A stretch of 6,646 nt of DNA from Oscillospiraceae bacterium. Lineage in GTDB: Bacteria > Bacillota > Clostridia > Oscillospirales > Ruminococcaceae. Shown one piece after another: positions 1 through 6,552 of this stretch. Made by a program: the position numbers and the translations under genes. The notes under the pieces were generated by a model. The model saw only the letters and a list, made by a program, of their open reading frames with translations, was not told the origin of the DNA and did no database searches. Every line of letters starts with the position of its first letter. The first letter of the stretch is position 1. The stretch lies in the NCBI GenBank assembly GCA_016302225.1, contig JAEDOB010000126.1:1-6646 (forward strand), given 5' to 3'.

Positions 1-728
1 CCCGTTTCGGCAATTGCACCTCCGGGATTTTTTATCAGCGAACCGATTATCAGGTCTGCTCCTACATGTAAAGGTTCAGACCTTTGCACAAATTCGCCAT
101 AGCAGTTATCCACCATAATGCAGATATTCGGCTCGGCAGCACGGCAAGCCTTGCATATCTCCTCAATGTCCTCAACAGTCAGCGTCGGACGAAGCGAATA
201 TCCTCTGGAACGCTGGATATACGCCACTTTAGCACCCTTTATCTTCTCGGGGATAGCCGCAAGGTCAACTTTTCCGTCCTCTAACAGCGGAATCTCGTCA
301 TACTCAACGCCGTAATCCGCCAGCGAACCGTTTCCCTTCTCACCCCTGACACCGATGACCTCCTCCAAAGTATCGTAAGGTCTGCCTGTAATGGCAACAA
401 GCTTGTCACCTGTCCTGAGTATGCCAAACAGTGCAGTTGACAGCGCATGAGTACCGTTGACAAAATTGTGGCGCACCAAAGCGTCCTCACCGCCGAAAGC
501 TTCGGCATAAACGGCGTCCAGCGTATCTCTTCCGATGTCGCCGTAACCGTAACCCGTCGTTCCTTTCAGGCAGGCTTCGCTGACTCTGTTGTTGATAAAT
601 GCGGAAAGCACCTTCTGTCCGTTGTAGTCCGCTATGGCTTCGATCTCGTCAAACTGCGGTCTGCACGCCTTTTCCGCAAGCCTGCCCAGCTCGGCGATAC
701 GGCTGTCTATGTTAAAAAAGCTGTTCAT
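1..728 (-). CDS. Methionine gamma-lyase family PLP-dependent enzyme ('aluminium resistance protein' type), N-terminal part
   Basis: The first 242 codons are visible and the C-terminus lies beyond the left edge; the family is usually a little over 400 residues. It belongs to the fold-type I PLP enzymes annotated as methionine gamma-lyase or aluminium resistance protein (B. subtilis YnbB-like). These are cytosolic and are thought to cleave C-S bonds of sulfur amino acids, but the true substrate of this branch is poorly established. Visible marks are a glycine/tyrosine-rich stretch GTTGYGYGD near residue 65, a RHNFVNGTHA segment near 95, and VDNCYGEF at 206-213, whose D207 should hold the PLP pyridine nitrogen. 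The motif GSLIKNPGG follows at 229-237, with K233 as the likely Schiff-base lysine. The ATG at 728-726 directly abuts the GNAT stop codon and has a GGAG site 8 nt upstream, so it is very likely the last visible gene of the murD operon. Family assignment is strong; the specific reaction is inferred. Confidence 0.93.
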   Translation of the reverse strand, partial: MNSFFNIDSRIAELGRLAEKACRPQFDEIEAIADYNGQKVLSAFINNRVSEACLKGTTGYGYGDIGRDTLDAVYAEAFGGEDALVRHNFVNGTHALSTALFGILRTGDKLVAITGRPYDTLEEVIGVRGEKGNGSLADYGVEYDEIPLLEDGKVDLAAIPEKIKGAKVAYIQRSRGYSLRPTLTVEDIEEICKACRAAEPNICIMVDNCYGEFVQRSEPLHVGADLIIGSLIKNPGGAIAET

Positions 729-1448
729 TTAACTATCTCCAATACTATAATATATGTTGTCACAGGAAAGCTCCCGAAAACCTATTTCACGATAAAATCC
801 AACCCTATGGGGCAGTGCAAACAGTCCGCAGCTTATCCCCTTTTCCGTAAACTCGGCTGCAATGCTGTAAAGCATACGTCTTGCCGCACCCTGTCCACGG
901 TATTCGGGAAGAACGGCAATCTCCGAGAAAAATGCAAAATCATCAAAACAAAATTGCATAGTAGCAGAAGCAATTTCCTTAAATTTGAACAAATTCGAAA
1001 CACCATGACGTTTCCGATGGGAAATATCCACCAACCACTTTTCATAGTCAGTTTCGGGAAATCCGCTTTTTATTATCCGAAAATGGCTGTCAAGGCTATC
1101 GTCCGATTTTATTTCCTCGGCAATAAAGCCCTCGGGAACGGTAAACCCGAACATTACCCGCTTCACCGCTTTATATCCCGCAAAACTCTTCTCCCCGCCC
1201 GATATTTCCAGATTATGAGGACGGCAAAAGCCCAGAAAGCTGCAAATATCCTCCTCGGAAAAGCTGCCGTCACAAACTGCCGAACCGTTGAAGCAGAGCA
1301 AAACTCCGTCACTCTCCCCCGAACCGACGTAAAATCGGCAGAAATCATATCCCACACCGTAAGCGTTCAGATAGGAGTGAATTTTCATTCCGTAATAGGT
1401 TTTGGTGAGTCTGTCGGCAAAATCGGCATTTTCCGCAAGGGAAATCAT
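729..1448 (-). CDS. GNAT family N-acetyltransferase
   Basis: A 239-residue cytosolic acetyltransferase that transfers an acetyl group from acetyl-CoA to an unknown amine. The GNAT core is in the C-terminal third. A strand ending EIAVLPEYRGQGAAR (about residues 176-189) carries the R-G-Q-G-A pyrophosphate-binding loop, R184 onward, followed by the helix ARRMLYSIAAEF. Further on, FALPHRVGFYREIGF (210-224) is the usual F/Y-x-x-x-GF end of the fold. The first ~130 residues show no recognisable motif and may be a degenerate second GNAT-like half. I chose the ATG at 1448-1446 rather than the in-frame ATG two codons upstream (1454). The GAGG site at 1460-1457 is 8 nt from 1448 but only 2 nt from 1454, and the chosen start overlaps the upstream peptidase stop as ATGA, a classic coupling signal. 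The substrate cannot be predicted; the neighbours suggest a small metabolite or peptide. Confidence 0.9.
   Translation of the reverse strand: MISLAENADFADRLTKTYYGMKIHSYLNAYGVGYDFCRFYVGSGESDGVLLCFNGSAVCDGSFSEEDICSFLGFCRPHNLEISGGEKSFAGYKAVKRVMFGFTVPEGFIAEEIKSDDSLDSHFRIIKSGFPETDYEKWLVDISHRKRHGVSNLFKFKEIASATMQFCFDDFAFFSEIAVLPEYRGQGAARRMLYSIAAEFTEKGISCGLFALPHRVGFYREIGFRELSCDNIYYSIGDS
737..740 (-). promoter_or_regulatory. Shine-Dalgarno site of the PLP lyase gene
   Basis: GGAG on the minus strand, 8 nt before the ATG at 728-726. It lies inside the last codons of the GNAT gene, so the lyase is probably translated by ribosomes arriving from or reinitiating after that gene. It fixes the lyase start. 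Confidence 0.7.
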
Positions 1449-2473
1449 CGGCATATCCTCTCTGTCATTGCCCCCGCAAGCTTGTAACTGTCCATAATAT
1501 CGGACAGTTTGGCAACACAGGCAGGCGAATGAAGGTATCTCACAGGTACGGAAACCGCCAGAGTTTTCACGCCACCACGGGATTTGTGAACTGCCCCGCC
1601 GTCATTGCCCCCCGCAATGGTGGTTTTCGTCTGCCACTTGACGGAAATTTCCGACGCCGTTTCCTTAGACAGGTTGAAAAGCTCCCTGTCATAAACAGTC
1701 GATCTGTCCATAAACGGAACAGCCGCACCCTTGCCCAGATAACAGCATTTCCGGTCCTCTCCCGCCGAGGGAATATCCGCAGCCGTGGTGGTTTCCAGAA
1801 TAAGCGCACATTCGGGAGCGACCGTGTATGCCGCTGCCCCCGCACCTCTAAGCCCGATCTCCTCCTGAACGGTGAAAACCGCCGTGAAATCGTACTCGGG
1901 CGTTTCGTCCAGAATACGCAGCAAAATCGCACAGCCAACCCTATCATCAATTGCCTTTTCCTTGATAAAACCGTCACCCAGCTCAATAAAATCCGAAGCA
2001 AAGCAAACGCTGTCGCCCAATGAAATTAGCTTTTCAGTTTTCTCCTGCGAGGACGTACCAATATCAACATAAAGTCCCGAAAAATCGGGAGCCTTCTTCT
2101 TTTCCTCGTCGGTAAGATTGTGAACCGCCTTTGCGCCGATAACGCCGTTTATCTCTCCGCCGTGCAAAGTAACCCTCCTGCCTATGCAAACTCTCGGGTC
2201 AACACCGCCAACGCAGTCAATACCAAGGGTTCCGTCCGATTTCATAGATGTGACTATCATTCCCACCTCGTCCATATGAGCGCAAACCATCAGCTTCTTT
2301 TTTGCAGGATTTTTTCCCTTGACAGTCACAATAAGGTTTCCCAAGGGGTCGGTAAAATGCTCATACCGTCCGCCCAGCTTCTCCTTGATATAGTCACGCA
2401 CTTTTCCCTCATCCCCGGAAATTCCGCCGATCCCACAAAGCTCCTTTATATATGTGTAAAGCTTTTTATCCAT
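1445..2473 (-). CDS. M42 family metallopeptidase (aminopeptidase, TET/glutamyl-aminopeptidase type), copy A
   Basis: A 342-residue cytosolic di-metal aminopeptidase of family M42, whose members assemble into hollow dodecameric TET particles and trim peptides from the N-terminus. Full length for the family (about 340-360). Visible active-site residues are H66 and catalytic-site D68 in CAHMDEVG, the bridging D176 in AIDDRVG, the general base/ligand pair E204-E205 in VQEEIGLRG, E227 in ILETTTAADIP, and H315 in RYLHSP. Position 227 is usually Asp in the classic signature (VDVT); Glu here should still bind metal and marks a subgroup. GGNDGGAVHKSRGGVKT (288-304) is the conserved loop before the last ligand. 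The start at 2473 has a full AAGGAGG site 9 nt upstream; the longer open frame to 2524 lies inside the previous gene and is not used. It overlaps copy B by 8 nt and the GNAT gene by 4 nt. Exact peptide preference is unknown. Confidence 0.95.
   Translation of the reverse strand: MDKKLYTYIKELCGIGGISGDEGKVRDYIKEKLGGRYEHFTDPLGNLIVTVKGKNPAKKKLMVCAHMDEVGMIVTSMKSDGTLGIDCVGGVDPRVCIGRRVTLHGGEINGVIGAKAVHNLTDEEKKKAPDFSGLYVDIGTSSQEKTEKLISLGDSVCFASDFIELGDGFIKEKAIDDRVGCAILLRILDETPEYDFTAVFTVQEEIGLRGAGAAAYTVAPECALILETTTAADIPSAGEDRKCCYLGKGAAVPFMDRSTVYDRELFNLSKETASEISVKWQTKTTIAGGNDGGAVHKSRGGVKTLAVSVPVRYLHSPACVAKLSDIMDSYKLAGAMTERICR
1457..1460 (-). promoter_or_regulatory. Shine-Dalgarno site deciding the GNAT start
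   Basis: GAGG (within AGAGAGG) on the minus strand. Spacing is 8 nt to the ATG at 1448 and only 2 nt to the ATG at 1454, which argues for the downstream start. That start also forms the ATGA overlap with the preceding stop codon. Confidence 0.7.
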
Positions 2474-3491
2474 TTTCGGAAACCTCCTTAATGAATTCCG
2501 CCAGCAGAATGCCCGTGTTTTCAACGTCCGAGCAGTCTATGACTTCAACGGGAGTGTGCATATATTTCAGCGGTACGGAAACAGTAACAGCCTCGCAGCC
2601 GCCCCTGTTTACGGAGAATTGGTCGGCATTTGTTCCCGTAAGCCTGTTCATTACCTCAATCTGATATGGGATATTTTTTCTTTTCGCAATATCAATGAAA
2701 AGATTTGACAATCTGCGGCTAAGTGATGGAGAAATGCCTATCATGGGACCTTTTCCCAGTTCTCCGCAATGCTCGGGCTTTTCCCCGCTTGTAAAACCGA
2801 AGCTTACGTCCACAGCCACCGCAATATCCGGGTCAATGTCAAACGCTCCGAAATGCGCCCCACGTTCACCTATTTCCTCCTGAACGGAAAACATAAAATA
2901 TACCGAACAGTTGTTAGGTAAAATCTTATCATCGTGCAAAATCGAAGCAGTGTATATCAAAGCAGCAACACCACATCTGTCATCAAGCGAATGCCCCGTT
3001 ATTCTGTTTCCCAGAAGCGGCACACATTTCCCCGAAAATGAGATAAGATCACCGATAGAAACTATATCCCTAAGCTTTTCCCCGCTGTAACCCGTGTCAA
3101 TATAAATATCATCGATCTCGGGAACAGAGCTTTCGTCCTTGGAAAGATGAGGCGGTATGGTGCATATAATTCCCATAACGTCACTTTTTCCGTGAATGAC
3201 CACCTGCTGAGCAAGCAGCAGCCTGCGGTCAATGCCACCCACATTTCCCACCTTGACAAATCCGTCGTCCGTGATATTTGTGACGATAAATCCTATCTGG
3301 TCGATATGCGCATCAATGAGAATACGCTTTTCGCCGCTGCCAAGCCTTCCGACAACATTTCCGTTTACTATGGAGCATTCATCAACATAAGGCGAAAGCA
3401 GACGCATTGCTGCTTCGGCGGCAGAACCCTCACCGCCCGACACACCAACGCAGTCGGCAAGCTCCGCGACCGTATTTTTAACATCAAGCAT
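2466..3491 (-). CDS. M42 family metallopeptidase (aminopeptidase, TET/glutamyl-aminopeptidase type), copy B
   Basis: A 341-residue paralogue of the adjacent copy A with a complete M42 metal site: H62 and D64 in DAHIDQIG, D170 in SLDDRCG, E205-E206 in VQEEIGERG, D228 in AVDVSFG (the classic Asp, unlike Glu in copy A), and H312 in KYMHTP. The N-terminal catalytic region is interrupted by the usual dimerisation insert (about 70-160). The two copies are clearly diverged outside the motifs, so this is not a recent duplication. It is expected to be a cytosolic aminopeptidase in a large oligomer. The start at 3491 has GAGG 8 nt upstream; a TTG codon further out at 3512 is in frame but lies within the murD end and has no reason to be used. 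The gene begins inside the last codons of murD (8-nt overlap) and ends inside the start of copy A (8-nt overlap), implying coupled synthesis of the pair. Confidence 0.95.
   Translation of the reverse strand: MLDVKNTVAELADCVGVSGGEGSAAEAAMRLLSPYVDECSIVNGNVVGRLGSGEKRILIDAHIDQIGFIVTNITDDGFVKVGNVGGIDRRLLLAQQVVIHGKSDVMGIICTIPPHLSKDESSVPEIDDIYIDTGYSGEKLRDIVSIGDLISFSGKCVPLLGNRITGHSLDDRCGVAALIYTASILHDDKILPNNCSVYFMFSVQEEIGERGAHFGAFDIDPDIAVAVDVSFGFTSGEKPEHCGELGKGPMIGISPSLSRRLSNLFIDIAKRKNIPYQIEVMNRLTGTNADQFSVNRGGCEAVTVSVPLKYMHTPVEVIDCSDVENTGILLAEFIKEVSENG
2483..2489 (-). promoter_or_regulatory. Consensus Shine-Dalgarno site of M42 peptidase A
   Basis: A perfect AAGGAGG on the minus strand, 9 nt before the ATG at 2473. 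It lies inside the last codons of copy B (residues around I-K-E-V). Its strength suggests independent initiation at this gene in addition to coupling, and it rules out the longer frame starting at 2524. Confidence 0.8.
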
Positions 3492-4896
3492 TTTCGGAAC
3501 CTCTTTCTTCAAGGGAATTTACTATCCGCTTGAAATGATTTCCCCTTTCCTCAAAGTTGCGGTAAAGGTCAAAGCTTGCGCTTGCAGGCGAAAGGGTTAT
3601 GATGTCGCCGGGGACTGCGCTGTCACGTGCCGCATCGACCGCATCTTCAAGGGTGGAAACTCTGATTATTTTCAGTTTGTCGGGGTCATACTCGGGATAT
3701 TCCCTGACCGCCTTTTCGATTTTATCCGCAGTTGCGCCCAGCAAAACCAGCGTCTTGACCTTTTCGTTGACAGGCTTTGCCATAGGCTCGTAGGGGATCT
3801 TCTTGTCATATCCGCCTGCAATAACAATAAGCTTTTGGTCAAAGGAATTCAGTCCCGCAATAACCCTCGTGGGACTTGTTGCAATGGAATCATTGTAATA
3901 CTTAACACCGTCCAGCTCCCTGACAAACTCAATTCTGTGCTCAACACCGTTGAAATTCTTCGCCGTATACACAATGTTTTCAGCATCGACCTCGCCGTAA
4001 ACCGCAGCAATAGCCGTGAGATAATTCTCAACATTGTGAATGCCTCTTATGCGAATATCGTCCTTGTGAACGATCTTTTCAACCTTTCCGAAACGATTAT
4101 AGCAAAGCCAGCCCTCCTCGTCAAGAAAGCTGCCGTTTTCGGGAACAGCCCTTCTGGAAAACTTCACAAGCTCTCCCCTGACAAGCCCCGAAAGACCGTT
4201 TGTAATTTCATTGTCCAGATTCAGCACCGTTTTTGAGAATGCGTTCTGATGAAGCAGAATGTTTTTCTTGCTGTCAATGTACTCCTCCATTGTCCCGTGA
4301 ACGTCCAGATGATTGGGGGCAATGTTGGTAATAACCGAAACATCGGGAGATTTTCTCATTGAGATAAGCTGAAAGCTGGAAAGCTCTACAACTGCCGCAT
4401 CATCGATAGACATCTTATCCACCTCGGGCAGCAGTGCCTTTCCGATATTGCCGCCCTTCCAGACAGTTTTTCCCTGTTTCTTCAAAAATTCGGAGATAAG
4501 CGTAGTGGTGGTAGTCTTTCCGTCCGAGCCCGTAACAGCGTAAATCTTGCAGGGGCAAAGGTCGAAGAACACCTCCATCTCCGAAGTAACCACAACACCA
4601 TTTTCACGCATTTTCGCAATATCCGAATTGTTGAAATACATTCCGGGAGTTCTGAAAACCACGTCACACTTTGCGGCTTCATCAAGATAGCTGTTTCCGA
4701 GAGCAAGCTTTGCGCCTGCCTTTGCGAAGCTTTCAGCCAATTCACCAAGCTGTTCCTTGAATTTGCGGTCGCATACGGTAACGTCCATTCCCTTTTCAAG
4801 GAACATCATAATAAGATCGTTGTGGCTTACGCCCGTTCCGATAAAAGCAACTTTTTTCCCTTTAAGACCCTGAAAAAATCTGTCAGTCGGCAGCAT
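3484..4896 (-). CDS. murD: UDP-N-acetylmuramoyl-L-alanine--D-glutamate ligase (MurD)
   Basis: A 470-residue cytosolic Mur ligase (EC 6.3.2.9) that uses ATP to add D-glutamate to UDP-MurNAc-L-Ala in peptidoglycan precursor synthesis. All three Mur domains are visible. The N-terminal UDP-binding Rossmann domain has VAFIGTGVS (17-24). The central ATPase domain has the P-loop TGSDGKTTT (122-130, K127), the ELSSFQL motif (171-177) and APNHLDVHG (193-201). K210 in YIDSKKN is the likely carbamylated lysine. The C-terminal glutamate-binding domain has HNVENYLTA (287-295), NDSIATSP (335-342), GGYDK (361-365), LLGATADKI (385-393) and LSPASASFD (435-443). Length is typical for the family. The ATG at 4896 has GAGG 8 nt upstream and a near-consensus promoter about 60 nt upstream, so murD is the first gene of the minus-strand operon. 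Its stop lies inside the start of M42 peptidase B. It is unusual that no other mur genes flank it within the window. Confidence 0.98.
   Translation of the reverse strand: MLPTDRFFQGLKGKKVAFIGTGVSHNDLIMMFLEKGMDVTVCDRKFKEQLGELAESFAKAGAKLALGNSYLDEAAKCDVVFRTPGMYFNNSDIAKMRENGVVVTSEMEVFFDLCPCKIYAVTGSDGKTTTTTLISEFLKKQGKTVWKGGNIGKALLPEVDKMSIDDAAVVELSSFQLISMRKSPDVSVITNIAPNHLDVHGTMEEYIDSKKNILLHQNAFSKTVLNLDNEITNGLSGLVRGELVKFSRRAVPENGSFLDEEGWLCYNRFGKVEKIVHKDDIRIRGIHNVENYLTAIAAVYGEVDAENIVYTAKNFNGVEHRIEFVRELDGVKYYNDSIATSPTRVIAGLNSFDQKLIVIAGGYDKKIPYEPMAKPVNEKVKTLVLLGATADKIEKAVREYPEYDPDKLKIIRVSTLEDAVDAARDSAVPGDIITLSPASASFDLYRNFEERGNHFKRIVNSLEERGSENA
3500..3503 (-). promoter_or_regulatory. Shine-Dalgarno site of M42 peptidase B
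   Basis: GAGG (in AAGAAAGAGG) on the minus strand, 8 nt before the ATG at 3491 and within the last murD codons. It supports the ATG at 3491 over the in-frame TTG at 3512. Confidence 0.75.
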
Positions 4897-4904
4897 AAAT
4901 TATT

Positions 4905-4908
4905 CCTC
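4905..4908 (-). promoter_or_regulatory. Shine-Dalgarno site of murD
   Basis: GAGG on the minus strand, 8 nt before the murD ATG at 4896. It is the only good site upstream of this frame, and it fixes the start. Confidence 0.75.
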
Positions 4909-4955
4909 ATTTCTCTGAAAATATCATTTGCACCGAAATATGCACATACAAATAT

Positions 4956-4984
4956 ATTATATACGATTTCACAGGAAATAGCAA
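4956..4984 (-). promoter_or_regulatory. Sigma-A type promoter of the murD operon
   Basis: On the minus strand a -35 box TTGCTA (4984-4979) is followed by a 17-bp spacer and a perfect -10 box TATAAT (4961-4956). The predicted transcription start is near 4949, giving a leader of about 53 nt before murD. No terminator-like or riboswitch-like fold is evident in this leader. It is the only strong promoter seen for the five minus-strand genes. Confidence 0.8.
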
Positions 4985-4989
4985 CTATT

Positions 4990-5010
4990 TTTTCTGATAT
5001 TTTCTGATAT
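4990..5010. repeat. Tandem 10-bp direct repeat in the divergent promoter region
   Basis: TTTCTGATAT occurs twice back to back (4991-5000 and 5001-5010), with one further matching T at 4990. The period of 10 bp is about one helical turn. The repeat sits just upstream of the murD -35 box (4984-4979) and runs into the candidate -10 box of the flippase gene. It may be an operator, or just AT-rich promoter sequence. Confidence 0.8.
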
Positions 5011-5013
5011 ATT
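5005..5013 (+). promoter_or_regulatory. Candidate extended -10 promoter of the flippase gene
   Basis: TGATATATT on the plus strand reads as an extended -10 element (TG, one base, TATATT at 5008-5013). No good -35 box is found 16-18 bp upstream. Transcription would start near 5020, about 24 nt before the flippase ATG and just before its ribosome binding site. An alternative with TTGCAC at 4928-4933 as -35 needs a poor or badly spaced -10. Confidence 0.4.
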
Positions 5014-5027
5014 TTGCAAAAAATCTC

Positions 5028-5034
5028 GGAAGGA
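5028..5034 (+). promoter_or_regulatory. Shine-Dalgarno site of the flippase gene
   Basis: GGAAGGA, 9 nt before the ATG at 5044. It decides between this start and the in-frame TTG at 5014, which has no ribosome binding site. Confidence 0.75.
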
Positions 5035-5043
5035 CTGACCGAA

Positions 5044-6549
5044 ATGAAGCCAAGCATTACCAAAGACACCTTAAAGCTAACCGCCGTTTCCTTTTTTCTG
5101 CAAACTGCGGGACTTGCCCTGAACACCTTTATCTCCAACCGTCTGGGCACCGTTTCCGTAGGCATAATGTCCCTTATCTTCTCATTTTTCGGATTTATTA
5201 TGGTTCTGGCAAACGGAAACATTTTCACCTGTGCCAGCAGGATAGTTTCCGAGGAAACAGGCAGAGGAAACCCCAACCCGTCCAGAGTTATGGCACTTTG
5301 TCTTGGCTTTGGGCTGTCACTTAGCATATTTTTTGCGGCAGGCTCGGCGGCTTTGTCGGAAACGCTTGCGGAAAATCTTCTGCGGGACAAGGAAACAGGC
5401 TCTGCCATACGAATTCTGGCACTCTCCCTCCCCCTTGCGTCGGTCGGCTCATGTATCAAGGGATATTTTCACGCCGTAAGAAAGGTGAAGATTCCATGTA
5501 TAGCCGATTGTGCCGAATTTCTCATAAAAAACGGCATACTTGCAGGCGGGATTTTGTTCACCGAGGAAAGCATTTACCGCCTGCTTTCCCGTTCAATTTT
5601 TATCGGGGAGCTTGCCTCCTGCGTTTTCCTGACGGCGGCGTATATAGGCGAATACCGAAGATTTTCAAAAAATCCCGCCGAAAATCCCACCGTTACGACA
5701 TTCGGGCAATTTATAAAAATAGCATTTCCCATACTTTTGAGCGGCTATGTGCAGATGATAATGAGCAGCGCAAATGAAGCCTTGGTGCCCGTAACGCTGC
5801 TGAAACACTACGGTTCTTCGGACATTGCCCTCAGCGAATACGGAATGTTTGAGGCGTTCATAATTCCCGTGATTTTCTATCCGTCGCTGGTACTGTCCAG
5901 CCTTGCGGTGATACTTGTCCCCGAAATAGCGTCGGCGGCGTCCTCGGGAAATATAAAGCGTGTCCGCCGCCTGACACACAAGGCAATGTGCAAAAGCTTT
6001 GCATTTTCACTGCTTATTGTGGGAATTCTTCTGTGCGAAGGCAAGGAGATAGGCGCACTTTTCTGCTCGGAAAGCCTTGTGGGAGATACCCTTGTTCGGC
6101 TTGCACCCGTTGTGCCGTTCATCTATCTGGAAATCGTTATGGAGGGCATTTTAAAGGGGCTTGGAAAGCAAAATTTTTCGACCCTGAACTCACTTGCGGA
6201 ATACATTATCCGTATCGCCTGTGTTGTAATATTTGTCAAGCTGTACGGATTTACAGGCGTTGTCATCTCCTACTACGCCAGCAACTGCGCAAGCAATATC
6301 GCCCGAATTTACATGGTACTGAAAACCGAACAGCTTCGGTTCGACATATTTTCCTACCTGATGAAGCCCTGCCTTTACTCGGCTGTCTGCTGTCAAGGTG
6401 CGAAGCTTGCGGTGAATATTCTCGGGATAAACCGTCCTGTTTATGGGACAGTTGCCTTTATTGCCACGAGCGGGATAATTTTCCTGCTTCTCGATATTCT
6501 GGACGATAAATTCATTTGCAGCGAATTCAAGCTTTTGCCCACAGCATAA
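5044..6549 (+). CDS. Oligosaccharide/lipid flippase of the MOP superfamily (SpoVB/MurJ-like)
   Basis: A 501-residue multi-pass inner-membrane protein, predicted to move an undecaprenyl-linked glycan or related lipid-linked precursor across the membrane. Hydrophobic stretches fall at roughly 12-32, 38-60, 82-101, 122-140, 158-173, 185-203, 220-240, 267-295, 318-332, 350-370, 385-402, 404-425, 440-460 and 468-486. That is close to the 14 helices of polysaccharide transporters and MurJ. The pattern FYPSLVLSSLAVILVPEIA (278-296), followed by a basic loop and later KGLGKQNFST (371-380), resembles the SpoVB group of clostridial PST proteins rather than drug-efflux MATE proteins. The ATG at 5044 has GGAAGGA 9 nt upstream. 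The gene is transcribed away from murD from a shared 147-bp region and stands alone before a terminator. Family is confident; whether it flips lipid II, a spore precursor or another glycan cannot be told from this sequence. Confidence 0.88.
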   Translation: MKPSITKDTLKLTAVSFFLQTAGLALNTFISNRLGTVSVGIMSLIFSFFGFIMVLANGNIFTCASRIVSEETGRGNPNPSRVMALCLGFGLSLSIFFAAGSAALSETLAENLLRDKETGSAIRILALSLPLASVGSCIKGYFHAVRKVKIPCIADCAEFLIKNGILAGGILFTEESIYRLLSRSIFIGELASCVFLTAAYIGEYRRFSKNPAENPTVTTFGQFIKIAFPILLSGYVQMIMSSANEALVPVTLLKHYGSSDIALSEYGMFEAFIIPVIFYPSLVLSSLAVILVPEIASAASSGNIKRVRRLTHKAMCKSFAFSLLIVGILLCEGKEIGALFCSESLVGDTLVRLAPVVPFIYLEIVMEGILKGLGKQNFSTLNSLAEYIIRIACVVIFVKLYGFTGVVISYYASNCASNIARIYMVLKTEQLRFDIFSYLMKPCLYSAVCCQGAKLAVNILGINRPVYGTVAFIATSGIIFLLLDILDDKFICSEFKLLPTA

Positions 6550-6552
6550 AAA

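Noticed and set aside
1449..1454. Upstream in-frame ATG for the GNAT gene (position 1454)
   Set aside because: Only 2 nt separate it from the GAGG site, while the ATG at 1448 has 8-nt spacing and an ATGA overlap with the previous stop.
447..1487. A 346-codon plus-strand open frame running antisense to the PLP lyase and GNAT genes
   Set aside because: It spans the junction of two well-supported genes on the other strand, has no recognisable domain, and its composition looks like a complement artefact. The minus-strand genes have motifs, ribosome binding sites and coupled starts.
3535..4236. A 233-codon plus-strand open frame antisense to murD
   Set aside because: It is entirely inside murD, which carries all Mur ligase motifs; there is no ribosome binding site or domain for the antisense frame.
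4897..4949. Possible riboswitch or attenuator in the murD leader
   Set aside because: The leader is only about 53 nt, AT-rich, with no stable hairpin or terminator.
5014..5043. TTG at 5014 as a longer flippase start
   Set aside because: No ribosome binding site precedes it, and it would overlap the candidate -10 region; the ATG at 5044 has GGAAGGA at proper spacing.
4827..5459. A 210-codon minus-strand open frame crossing the murD start, the divergent promoter and the flippase 5' part
   Set aside because: It would run through the murD promoter and overlap two real genes in opposite sense; its sequence is arginine/serine-rich shadow coding with no domain.
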